Assembly: GCA_003024985.2 (NCBI GenBank)
Contig: PXIH01S0047113.1
Source of the DNA: Euperipatoides rowelli
Lineage: Eukaryota > Onychophora > Udeonychophora > Euonychophora > Peripatopsidae
Strand: one strand, 5' to 3'
DNA length: 12,108 nucleotides
Part shown: piece after piece, positions 1 to 7,920 of the stretch
Numbering within the stretch: the stretch's first letter is position 1
Layout of the letters: the number at the start of each line of letters is the position of its first letter
Notes under the pieces: generated by a model
Seen by the model: the letters and a program-made list of their open reading frames with translations, nothing else
What the model was told of the DNA's origin: nothing
The model's database searches: none
Translations under genes and position numbers: made by a program

Positions 1-302
1 TACAGTGGGTTATACCCTGCTAACCTATTGAAAACCTCTCTATGCCTATTGTAAAACAAATGAAAAATCTAATTTACTAATTCAAGATTCTTTTAGGCAT
101 TACAAAAGTCATTATCTGTCTCTTTTTAATCTTCATGGGCATACCAATCTTTAGGAAGATTGAGTTTGATGGATGAGCATTATATTCACTATACATGTTA
201 AAGATACTTGTCGTTGATACATCTAAAAATAATTGAAAATATAGTTTTCTTTTTCTAATCCTCAATTTTCAAGGCTTACGTGTCACAAACGCATATTCAA
301 AT
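1..302. other. AT-rich non-coding DNA
   Basis: No recognisable gene or RNA is seen here. A 62-residue open frame on the minus strand (77-265) is rich in Lys, Ile and Phe, matches no family I recognise, and is of a size expected by chance in AT-rich DNA. The right edge (about 295-313) forms a small local palindrome that merges with the foldback starting at 303. Confidence 0.6.
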
Positions 303-376
303 ATTATTTGAATATTTCTCAGAATTTCAACCTGTACAAGTGTACAGGTTGAAATTCTGAGAAATATTCAAATAAT
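303..376. repeat. Perfect 36-bp-arm foldback (hairpin)
   Basis: Bases 303-338 are the exact reverse complement of 341-376, with only a 2-base loop (AG at 339-340). The left arm begins ATTATTTGAATATTTCTCAG and the arms meet at TGTACA-AG-TGTACA. Outside the arms the pairing stops: 302/377 is a T/G pair and 300/379 does not pair. No clear target-site duplication flanks it. It could be a small foldback transposon, the remains of a MITE, or a source of hairpin RNA. Perfect arms suggest recent origin or repair between the arms. A cloning or assembly artefact is possible, because palindromes of this kind are hard to sequence. Confidence 0.85.
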
Positions 377-1908
377 GTAAAGAAAAGCACAAAACTTGAG
401 AAAGTTTTGCTGTTCACATGACCAGTCTATTTTATAGAGTGCCTTAATAATAAGGGAACTATTCTGTGTTGGAAATAATTCCTTATTATTTCATTTGATT
501 TTACTAGTTTCAAGGTAGTTAGAAGGAAACTTAACTGCTTTAGTGTATCTTACATGATCTTAAGACTTCCTCTTACTGCCATATTTTGTTTAAAATCTCA
601 GTAGTGTTATAAGCCATACTGGTATCGTGTCTGTATTATGAAGATCAGAGCCAACTTTTTGTCCTCATTAAAAATTGTAAAATTTTCAAAGGGCTAAGAC
701 TCTGACCTTTGGACTTGAAAAAGACAGACAGACCACTGGTTGACATTTGAGAAGTGGGCACTTAATGGGAATAATTGGGGATTAGTAGGTAAACAGATCA
801 CATATTATTGAGTTATTTTGATAGGAAGAAGAATTCGATTAGTTTAGCTGATCTCAAAAGAATTACCACTGTTTCCTAAAAAAGGTACAATGATACACTC
901 ATTCGCTCAGTCCAGGCTGGCCTTTCTTATTTGTCCTGTAGTATGAACAACAAAGGGCAAAACTATACATGACTATCAACATACATAAACAGTTATTAGG
1001 TATAGAGGGCTAGACTACATGTGTAAAGATCAAAGTCTATCTGGGCCCGTGCTTGTCCTAAAACCACCTCACTATAAAGTAGTCTACAGTTTCAAGGTAT
1101 TATTCTGGCAGAGAACAAGGCTATGTCTGTTTGTTGTACAAACAGGTCGGTATTACTTGGAATTTAGACTCTCATTAGCCTGTATCTCAACTTTAAATGA
1201 CAGAATAAAAATCAGTCTTGTTAGGAAAAATCAGAGATTACTTCACTGAAGAGTTTAATCTCTAGATTATTGAGAGGATGCCCTTCATCTATATGATAGG
1301 CTGCTGATTTTTATTAAAATAGAAGGGAAATGACTAAACCCAAGACTCTATAAAACTCAAACATTACATCATACAAAATTTTTTTGTTTAGTTTAGTCTC
1401 CAAGGTATCATTTCATAAAAATTTAAAAAAAGGCTGCTATAGACTTTTATTGGAACTCGGTCTAGGCATGTGTCTGAATTACTAATTTTGGATTAAGCAA
1501 AATTTACCTACTTAAAAAAAAAATTATTATTTTTATTCTCCCATAACAGAAATACCCTATATTTGCTTAATCAAGATAATTGATATCTCTCTTAATAAAT
1601 TTGGAAGTTAAAAATACATTTTTTTTTAAAAAAAAAGCTCCTACTCTAATAAAAAAAAAAAAATTTATTTCTATCTATCTTTCCCTTGAAATCAATAGAT
1701 GGTCGCTTTTCTTTCTTGGCCTTCAGAATTTCATCTGTTAAACAACACCGGAGGTGTGTTAAAAAAATGCTCTAATCATTTGAATGTCTCATCAATTTTT
1801 TTTAATAATATTACCCGATAGTAAATGGAGAAAGAAAATTTATTTATTATTATTTGGAATGACAGCCCTATGTAGTTTCAGTCAGGAGAAGGCTTCTCTG
1901 TGCATTTA
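377..1908. other. AT-rich non-coding DNA
   Basis: No gene is recognised in this stretch. Positions 870-1250 are somewhat less AT-rich and contain a 76-residue plus-strand open frame (1019-1249) without similarity that I can name. I see no splice sites framing it and treat it as chance. A small hairpin with 8-bp arms CTGTTTGT/ACAAACAG lies at 1127-1145. Positions 1420-1680 hold several poly-A and poly-T runs. Confidence 0.55.
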
Positions 1909-1934
1909 AAAAAAAACGTACTCACGTTTTTTTT
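1909..1934. repeat. Short A/T-run hairpin around ACGT
   Basis: Eight A residues plus CGT (1909-1919) pair with ACG plus eight T residues (1924-1934) across a 4-base loop ACTC, giving 11 paired bases. A run of Ts follows the stem, so it superficially resembles an intrinsic terminator, but in this eukaryotic non-coding context that reading has no meaning. It may be chance pairing of homopolymer runs. Confidence 0.6.
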
Positions 1935-2163
1935 ACCTTTCTAAGTTATAAAAATTAGGAAGAATATACCATTTCCTAAACACTATTATTTTTACTTTTC
2001 TCTGTTAATATTATAACCTCTTCCTTTTAACTGAAATATATCAAAAAAGGAAGGAAATAAACCTGCATTTATTACTTTAAAATCATTAATTGTTTTAAAT
2101 CAAACTATATTTCTCTTGGAAGTCACAACTGCTATTTTTAAATCAACACTTTTTTTCTAACAG
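1935..2163. other. AT-rich non-coding DNA ending in an acceptor-like tract
   Basis: The stretch is very AT-rich and has no open frame of note. It ends in a T-rich tract followed by CTAACAG at 2157-2163. That is a good match to an animal 3' splice site on the plus strand. Confidence 0.5.
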
Positions 2164-2383
2164 GCCACTCAAAAGTTTAAGGCAACTGGGATTTGCCTCA
2201 AATGGTGGAGATCAGTGATGCAGAATGATTTACTAGCTCAGGAAATCTCTAGATAGAAAGCAACTACCAAAAGTCAATTTTCTATCACAAATCCAGTTGG
2301 AAACGGGATGTGGAGGAGGATCCGTTGTATCTGGCTTTCCAATTTTAAAAGCAAAAGGGACACAAACATGGTCTAGAAAATGA
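2164..2383 (+). other. Possible exon or decayed coding fragment (unrecognised)
   Basis: A strong acceptor-like sequence, a T-rich tract ending in CTAACAG, is followed by a segment visibly richer in G and C than its surroundings. Two short open frames overlap here. Frame one runs 2164-2253 (30 codons, starting ATQKFKATGICLKWW) and stops at TAG 2254-2256. A second, one base shifted, is open from 2237 to the TGA at 2381-2383 (48 codons) and includes ETGCGGGSVVSGFP. I recognise no family in either. No good donor was seen inside. The two overlapping frames could mean a frameshifted relic of a coding element, a real terminal exon using the first frame, or chance. A minus-strand open frame over 2233-2430 is Cys- and Phe-rich and not convincing. 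Confidence 0.25.
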
Positions 2384-4043
2384 GTCTCTATAGCAAAACA
2401 TACACTCAAACAAAACCGACCCCTCAACACACCATTTATCTTTCCAAAGAAAGCCTATTAATGTGAAAGGAAATACAAATTAAAAATGGATTGCAAATTT
2501 AATAAAAATGAGTTGATCAGTAGTTTACTTTTCTCTTCTCTGAATAAAACATGGAGTTGGTTTGTTGAGTGATTTAATTGCCTAGGCAATCTATTTCTCT
2601 AAATGTTACTACTCAACAGCCTCAGGATCCAAGGTGATAAATCAAAAATTTGAACAAACTGTATAGTTTAAAAAAAACTAAAAAACAGTTTAAAAAATGA
2701 AAACATGGAATTTTGTTTACAAGTATCAGTATGGTGAAACAAATTGAAAGTATCGATTATCTGTTTTGTTTTTAATATCGATTTTTAAAGTGTCACACGA
2801 TTTTTCACTACCTTCCCACCATTACTGTATGTGCATGATTCATCCTGACTCACTACTTAAAAAATAACGACTTGTTCGACTTGTTTGTATTTTCTATTAG
2901 GCTGGATTATTTTACTGTATATACATCCTGCACTATAACATGTCACTCAGACCAAATCTCAATAGAGATAAAAACTATATTTATTCTCCAATGCTAACAC
3001 TTTTTCTTCCTAGGATTTAATTTTATCTACTCACTGTTGTGGGGACAAAAAGCATTTTTATTTATTCAGTATACCAATGTTGACTTCTTCCCTCAATGTT
3101 TTTAAATGTCTCACTGGTGCTAACTTAAAAATGATCTGTAACGATAGAGAAAACCTTATTTGTAGAGATTTATTTTGTATCCCTCAGGCTATTTTACTTC
3201 CCTAATCTATTTTACTGTTACTAGACTTTATTTGATCTGACTGGAGAAGGAAACACTTTGGAAAAATAGAGCTAAATCAGGGCATGAATGTTTTATTTCA
3301 CCCCCAATTTTATTAAAAAAAAACCCTGTATATTTTGACTAAAGTGAATATTTAAAATTGCTAGGATTAACTTGAACAGTGTATAACTGGCGCTCTATTA
3401 TACAGTACAACTGAAATTTATTTTTAATAATCGGGCATATCAATAGATCGGTTATTGAATGACCCTGAGGTTCTGTACTAAAATAGGGCATATGGTAAAG
3501 TGTTAGATGACCCGCTATCTAAGTACATGGTAGAGAGATGTTAACACAAATACTGTAGAAGAGATCAAATTCTGCACTAGCAAAAATGAAAATTGAGACT
3601 ACATGACATAAATGCTTGTTTTGCTTAAAGTAAAAAAAAAGTGTGATTATTTTCTGTTTTCCCTTGAAGAAAAATTCATTAATGTCAAGCACAATATTAA
3701 AAAAANCAACAGAAAAGGATACTATTTCAAGGCTTGGCCATTAACTTTGCTAGTATGGCAGCTCTAATTGTCTATTACAAAACGTACCGTATATTGAATT
3801 ACACTTAGTGATATTATGCTTTTAACTACTTCTACTGACTATAGCCAAGTATATNTGTAAAAATACTTATTAATGAACAAAAATAAATTCTAAAAGTCAG
3901 GTTTATGAAGTTTACTCAGAGCAAAAACAATAAAAATGAGCAAATTTCATTTTGTGAAAAAATCCATTTTTTTTAAAAAAAAATATTAATTATTGAATTA
4001 TAAATATGAATATGTAATCATGGTTCTTTTGTTTCCATTGCAG
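2384..4043. other. AT-rich non-coding DNA, possibly intronic
   Basis: I find no gene, RNA or long repeat in this 1.6 kb apart from the short palindrome at 2577-2590. It contains many poly-A and poly-T runs and two ambiguous bases (3706 and 3855). It ends in a pyrimidine-rich tract and CATTGCAG, a good plus-strand 3' splice-site match. Confidence 0.5.
2577..2590. repeat. 14-bp perfect palindrome
   Basis: ATTGCCTAGGCAAT is identical to its own reverse complement. It does not extend further (2576/2591 do not pair). A dimeric protein site is conceivable, but nothing nearby supports one and chance is likely in 12 kb. Confidence 0.5.
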
Positions 4044-4095
4044 ACACCAAGATGAAGGAAAGGACTACGTCTATGCCTTATTTGGGCTATATTAA
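4044..4095 (+). other. Possible short terminal exon on the plus strand
   Basis: After the pyrimidine-rich tract and CATTGCAG at 4036-4043, the next bases are less AT-rich than their flanks. Read from 4045, they give HQDEGKDYVYALFGLY and then a TAA at 4093-4095. The alternative frame starting with codon ACC is also open to a TAG about 20 codons on. A possible polyadenylation signal AATAAA lies at 4537-4542. No upstream exon has been linked to it and I recognise no family, so this is a splice-site-based guess only. Confidence 0.2.
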
Positions 4096-4558
4096 AATCT
4101 AGATTTTAATACTTATATAATATAATAGAAATCTGGGATTTCTATTTTAAAAAGAAACACAAAACAGTTCGAATTTCTATCAGTAAAGGACACAGCTGGC
4201 TTATTGTAATTCCTAAGGCTACAACTATTCCTATTTCTGCTGTGCTCACTTAGCTTACTGTTTAAAAAATTGGAAATATGAAAATTTGAAAAAAAAAAAA
4301 ACGAAAAAATTAGAAATCTTGTTTGTAAGAAATATGGATATTTTGAATTTTGAATATGACTTGGAACACGGAAAAAAATGAAAAATGTGGGTGCCAAACT
4401 TTAAATCTATTATTTTTTATCTAAAACTGATGTTAGATTTAAGATAAGACTTTGTTCTTATTTNGTTGTGCTGGAAATAACAATATCTCAGTTATATATG
4501 TTTTTGCAGGTTCAAAAGTTCTGCTTAATAACAAAAAATAAAGTTATTTGTTTATTTT
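4096..4558. other. AT-rich non-coding DNA
   Basis: The stretch is low in complexity. A 94-residue minus-strand open frame (4113-4397) is mostly Phe, Ser and Asn from A/T runs and is not credible as a protein. A second acceptor-like TTTTTGCAG at 4501-4509 has no convincing coding sequence behind it. N is present at 4464. Confidence 0.55.
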
Positions 4559-4861
4559 TTCCGATTTTATTTGACCATCAGAATTTTACTATAAAGTCAT
4601 TTTGGTAATACTTTATTTCTATTTCCGACTTATAGAGAATTCTAGGTCCAATTGACTACACAAGATTCCTTAATCTATATTATTATTTGACCTAATGTTA
4701 TCTAAAATAAGATCCAGGCTTATTGGTGATGCTAGAATTAAAAAGTCTGTTTTTATTCTTTTTAAACTGACATTATTTTTTTTTATCTTTATCCGACTTT
4801 CTACCCTTTTGTTTTATTACAAGCATGTCAGATATTTATGTTTTAAAACTGTTTTCTAGTC

Positions 4862-5055
4862 TCGGTTCCGTGGTCGAGCGGATTCACTTCCGCTTGATGA
4901 GCTGAAGGCATATGCTGAGGTGTACAGGTTCGCGCCTCAGTTTGGGCAGTTAAGGAATGGTTTTTTTCCCTAGCTTTAACAGCTCGCCTCGGGTTTTTCC
5001 AAATACGCTGCCCTTGTAACATCTAAGAACCTGTGTTTAGTGCTTCAATCAGATA
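4862..5055 (+). mobile_element. tRNA-derived SINE-like element
   Basis: A box-A-like TGGTCGAGCGG lies at 4871-4881 and a box-B-like GGTTCGCGCC at 4927-4936. The 56-bp start-to-start spacing is that of an internal RNA polymerase III promoter. The TGGTCGAGCGG form resembles tRNAs with a long variable arm (Leu/Ser type). The region is not a working tRNA gene: the T-arm is disturbed and no clean acceptor stem pairs around it. A non-tRNA body follows, with T-rich and CTCGCCTCGGG sequences. The boundaries come from a related site at 5752-5777 that lacks the insert: TTTTCTAGTCT (4852-4862) and GTAAATTCAATT (5056-5067) are four bases apart there. The 3' end is approximate. Confidence 0.6.
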
Positions 5056-5391
5056 GTAAATTCAATTTAGTTTCAATTTAAGTAACCAAAAGAAATACAT
5101 TTCTTCTCCTCTTGGAGAGGACATTTATTTTTATAAAAAAAAAATGTTTTCTCTTCTCTTTTCTCTAAAGAAAACAGACAAACTAAAATCGGCTATCTAG
5201 TCTTATTGACAATGCTAAATTTAAATCTGTTTTACTACTTTAAAAACGATAAAATTTATCGATCTTTACTATTTTCAAACAAAAATCTAGACTTATTGAT
5301 ATTGCTAAACTTTATAAATGACTAAGCTGACTTATTGTAAATTTGTATTATTATTACAAGATCTGTCAGATATTTTTGCATTTAAAACATG

Positions 5392-5591
5392 TATAGTTGC
5401 CTAAGTACTATTATAAACGTATGAAAAATAAGTGTAATTTTAGCCTAAATATGTTTCAGAACGTATTTTTTTAAATTTAATATTCTGATACTAGTCAGAA
5501 TATTAAATTTAAAAAAATATGTTCTGAAACATATTTAGGCTAAAATTAAACTTATTTTTCATACGTCTATAATAGTACTTAGGCAACTATA
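5392..5591. mobile_element. Foldback / MITE-like element with 97-bp arms
   Basis: Arms 5392-5488 and 5495-5591 are reverse complements with three mismatches in 97 bases and a 6-base loop (TACTAG). The termini read TATAGTTGCCTAAGTACTA and its complement. The pairing stops exactly at 5391/5592. TA or TATA at both ends would fit a TA target duplication, as used by Tc1/mariner-type elements, but the duplication cannot be told apart from the terminal repeat. There is no coding capacity, so any movement would depend on a transposase elsewhere. A transcript would fold into a long hairpin. It interrupts the repeat cluster and is therefore younger than it. Confidence 0.85.
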
Positions 5592-5819
5592 GGTTAAATC
5601 CGATTTTCTTCCCCTTTGGGTTTTAACAAGACCTATCAGATTTATACTATGTTTACAATTCTTTGAAAAAAAAAAAAAACGACTTTTGCTAGGTTGGCTG
5701 CCAGTCATCTTTAAAAGTTTTATCTTTGATATTTACGAATTTCAACAGCACTTTTCTAGTCTACTGTAAATTCAATTACTTTTTCCCTGATTTGTTTTAA
5801 CCTGACTTCACAGGTCCAA

Positions 5820-5931
5820 GATGCTGTAACGCGGACGTCATAGTTAAGGGGGCCACCTTCTGTCGTATTTTACTGTGATTCTCATATCTTGTTTATTACA
5901 AGATATTACATTCTACAGCCAAAGTAAAATA
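5820..5931. repeat. CpG-containing patch followed by an imperfect stem-loop
   Basis: Positions 5825-5865 are unusually G+C- and CpG-rich for this window (AACGCGGACGTC, then GGGGGCCACC). An imperfect hairpin follows. Outer arms TATTTTACT (5866-5874) and AGTAAAATA (5923-5931) enclose inner arms ATATCTTGT (5884-5892) and ACAAGATAT (5898-5906), with an asymmetric bulge. The minus strand can be read to give a GGPL tetrapeptide as in serine proteases, but without the preceding Asp-Ser motif, so I do not call an exon. It could be a fragment of a short interspersed element. Confidence 0.35.
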
Positions 5932-7084
5932 GCCCACGTAATATTTCTGCATAATACTGAACTACCCTACTCTCCAAATTAGCTTATAGAATATGTTTAT
6001 CAAAAAATGGTTTACTTAAATGTGATGAATGCCTGTATGCTTTTAATTTGTATAATATGTAATTACTAAAGGGGTGAAACTTTATTATATGTGTGTGGAG
6101 TTTATGCATTCCACTTTGTTGAGAACAGTGTTTGCCGAACAAGTTTGGGATTAATCCTGTGATTTACGTCAAAAGACAATGCGGGGCTTCACGGTGTCTG
6201 TCGTACACAAACACAGCACTCTCTTCTTTAACAAATCAATGGGGCATGTCATCACTATTAGCTTGCAAAGGTTAATAAATAGTTTTCATAATATTTTATA
6301 TCACTAAAACTAAATTAGTTTCTTTTACTAAATTTAATTAAACTATCCTGTCTTATAAATTAATGCATTAAAACTAAATGGTCTATTATGCAGAAATAGA
6401 AATGGAATTAAAATGAAAGACATAAAACATTTGAATCACAATAAAAACACAGTATATCAGTCTGGCTTATATGGGTTATGACAGGGGCTTTAAAGGGAGT
6501 TGGGTACACTGTAGTTTTGTAAACAGATGCACACTACTCGGTTAACTTAGAGTGTTAACTTACCAACACCTACCTATCTGCGTGCTTAGGGAAAGGCTAT
6601 ATAAAAAACACAGGGATAACATATTTGCTTTTGTTTTTCTTGCTCTAAAAAAATATCAAAATATTCAAAAATGGCTATTTTTGTAATTGAATTCGGCTTC
6701 AATGAACATTAGGGAAACAGTTAGACTTAAGCTGATGAAAACAAGTTCACAAGCGTTTATTTTGGGAATATACACTTCTCTATGACATATAGTATTAAGG
6801 ATTTATAAACAAAGTACAACTAAAATATTAAATAAAAAATGTTGAAAAAGTTTGACAGTTGCATTATCAATAAAGAACAACACTGGGTATCTTTATATTT
6901 ATGTTACCTAGTCTACATAGTGAACTTATTGAAAATGATAATTCATAGCTTGCAAATGAAAATTCAAAATTTCTTAAGTCTAAAAAAGGGGTTTTCCTTT
7001 ACGCTTGGAAGATGGTTAGTAAAAAATGGAAAGAAAATATTGTTGAACACTAAAACAATTTGGACAAAAATAAAAATGTTACTA
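5932..7084. other. AT-rich non-coding DNA, possibly intron of the protease gene
   Basis: No gene is recognised. A patch at about 6125-6250 is less AT-rich (GCGGGGCTTCACGGTGTCTG) and shares CTGTCGTA with the patch near 5860, so the two may be pieces of one repeat family. An 83-residue plus-strand open frame (6839-7090) is Lys-, Leu- and Ile-rich, has no splice context and has no recognisable motif. If the minus-strand protease exon at 7236-7456 belongs to a live gene, its downstream intron begins at 7235 and runs leftward into this stretch. I looked for His-, Asp- and Ser-motif protease exons here and found none. Confidence 0.45.
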
Positions 7085-7086
7085 CA

Positions 7087-7164
7087 ATAATAATTAATAT
7101 TCTTATTATTCTAATTCTTCTTCTTATTATTCTTATTATTATTATGATGATGATTATGATTATC
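7087..7164. repeat. Imperfect trinucleotide microsatellite
   Basis: An interrupted run of ATT/TTC/TTA triplets (CTTATTATTCTTATTATTAT) passes into ATGATGATG-type triplets. It is a simple-sequence repeat about 70 bp upstream in coordinates of the protease exon, inside the presumed intron. No coding potential. Confidence 0.8.
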
Positions 7165-7235
7165 ACTCTATTTCATTTCCTCTTGTAAAATAGTTATGTT
7201 TTTGAAGTGCTCTATATTATTTAAAAGTTACTTAC

Positions 7236-7456
7236 ATGCCAGCAGTATTGATTAACAGAACTGTCTCCTCCATTAAGTATTCGGGAACTTCCTGTTTTGC
7301 CACATTGACCCAGACTTAATCCAGGACTGCCTGGAATTAAAGGACCACTAGGAATTAAAGGACCACTAGGAATTAATGGACCACTTGGAATTAAAGGACC
7401 ACTTGGAATTAAAGGACCACTAGGAATACCAGGAAAACCAGGTGAACCAGGAAAAC
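7236..7456 (-). CDS. Internal exon of a trypsin-like serine protease with a Gly/Pro repeat linker
   Basis: On the minus strand a good acceptor (GTGCTTACATTATTCAG, ending at 7457) and a consensus donor (GTAAGTAAC, from 7235) frame 221 bases that are open throughout, with phase-1 entry and phase-0 exit. The translation has three parts. First comes a [12 protein letters not shown] collagen-like start. Five exact SGPLIP hexapeptides follow. Then comes [17 protein letters not shown] followed by [15 protein letters not shown]. The last part matches the activation region of chymotrypsin-fold (S1) proteases: a Cys in the propeptide that usually bonds the catalytic domain, an Arg cleavage site (codon 7281-7283), and an I-x-x-G-G new N-terminus. 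The catalytic His, Asp and Ser would be in later exons to the left, which I did not find. The conserved Pro before Trp is Cys here. The product is probably a secreted zymogen; the substrate is unknown. A Copia relic lies just upstream in the same orientation. A dead gene cannot be excluded. Confidence 0.75.
7333..7422. repeat. 18-bp tandem repeat, five copies, inside the protease exon
   Basis: The unit GGAATTAAAGGACCACTA (plus strand) repeats five times with only two variable positions (A/T changes). In the protease frame each unit encodes one hexapeptide of Ser-Gly-Pro-Leu-Ile-Pro on the minus strand, and the base differences are silent. Exact in-frame multiples suggest slippage expansion tolerated as a flexible linker. 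Copy number is a likely polymorphism. Confidence 0.9.
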
Positions 7457-7610
7457 CTGAATAATGTAAGCACAAAAATATAGAGATTATAATATTATTA
7501 TATAAAATAAAAAAACAAGATATTATTTACACAAAAGAAAGAATTCAAAATGCACAAACGATTCTTCCAAAACAATAACTATAATAAAAGCACTTTTTTT
7601 TCTGACAAAA

Positions 7611-7865
7611 TGTATATGTACACATAGAATATAGAACCTTCAACAACTTAGTACTAACTAACTATAACATTATAGAATACATTGCAATTCCATATATACT
7701 TCTACAGTCTACTGCATCAGAGAAAAAGAAAGTCATCATTCATCTTGATATATTTGATAAACAACTGCATGCCTATTGTTGTACGAATACTATTGATAAA
7801 CAATGGTATAGAGAAACACAAAGTCCAGCATATTAATTTAGAAGTATATTCTTTATAATAACACA
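7611..7865 (-). repeat. Probable 3' LTR of the Copia element (outer end uncertain)
   Basis: Immediately downstream of the polypurine tract the minus strand begins TGTGTTATTATAAAG, a TG start as expected for an LTR; the exact first base is 7865 or 7863. The outer end cannot be set because the 5' LTR is not in the window. I used 7611, where the minus strand ends in a CA dinucleotide (TGTACATATACA), only as a placeholder. No clear polyadenylation signal was seen. The sequence encodes nothing. Confidence 0.4.
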
Positions 7866-7874
7866 TCCCCTTGA
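7866..7874 (-). promoter_or_regulatory. Polypurine tract (plus-strand primer site) of the Copia element
   Basis: On the minus strand CAAGGGGA directly precedes the TG that starts the LTR, the normal place for the primer of second-strand DNA synthesis. A second purine-rich run on the minus strand corresponds to the pyrimidine tract at 7891-7911, between the RNase H stop and this site. Confidence 0.6.
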
Positions 7875-7920
7875 TGAGTTTTGTGGTTTTCTCTTCCTTC
7901 TCCCTTTTCTTGTTGAATTT

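Larger units (their letters stand above)
4559..5910. repeat. Cluster of diverged repeat modules
   Basis: Two short modules recur by eye. Module A is about 27 bp, of the form TCTAGNCTTATTGAYAWTGC followed by TAAA. It lies at 4713-4739, 5196-5222 and 5286-5312; the last two agree at about 23 of 27 positions, and a weaker TCTAGTCTACTG match is at 5755. Module B is a core of TTAYAAG, then YTRTCAGATATTT, then TTTAAAAC. It lies at about 4812-4849 and 5350-5388, with weaker matches near 4559-4590, 5621-5655 and 5893-5910. The modules alternate, as expected for an old tandem array or serial insertions of one element. A SINE and a foldback have later inserted into it. No protein is encoded. The alignment is by eye and needs a dot plot. 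Confidence 0.45.

Noticed and set aside
77-265. 62-residue minus-strand open frame
   Set aside because: No motif, no splice context, composition as expected of AT-rich DNA.
1019-1249. 76-residue plus-strand open frame
   Set aside because: Composition is less biased than its neighbours, but there is no recognisable motif, splice site or support on either side.
1909-1940. Intrinsic transcription terminator
   Set aside because: Hairpin plus T-run looks the part, but the window is eukaryotic and the stem is mainly A/T homopolymer.
4113-4397. 94-residue minus-strand open frame
   Set aside because: Mostly Phe/Ser/Asn from A/T runs; low complexity.
4501-4620. Exon after the acceptor-like TTTTTGCAG
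   Set aside because: The open frame behind it is low-complexity and overlaps a repeat module; a chance acceptor is likely in T-rich DNA.
4862-4940. Functional tRNA gene
   Set aside because: A and B boxes are present, but the T-arm is disrupted and no acceptor stem pairs cleanly; a SINE-like body follows.
5830-5870. Serine protease exon with GGPL on the minus strand
   Set aside because: No Gly-Asp-Ser before it, no fitting splice sites, and frames close quickly.
6839-7090. 83-residue plus-strand open frame
   Set aside because: Lys/Leu/Ile-rich, no motif, lies in presumed intron next to a microsatellite.
7324-7464. Plus-strand collagen or minicollagen gene with 15 Gly-X-Y triplets
   Set aside because: It is bounded by in-frame TGA and TAA within 20 bp on either side and has weaker splice sites, while the minus strand has matching acceptor, donor, a full open frame and an S1 protease activation motif. 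Kept as a finding, not as a gene.
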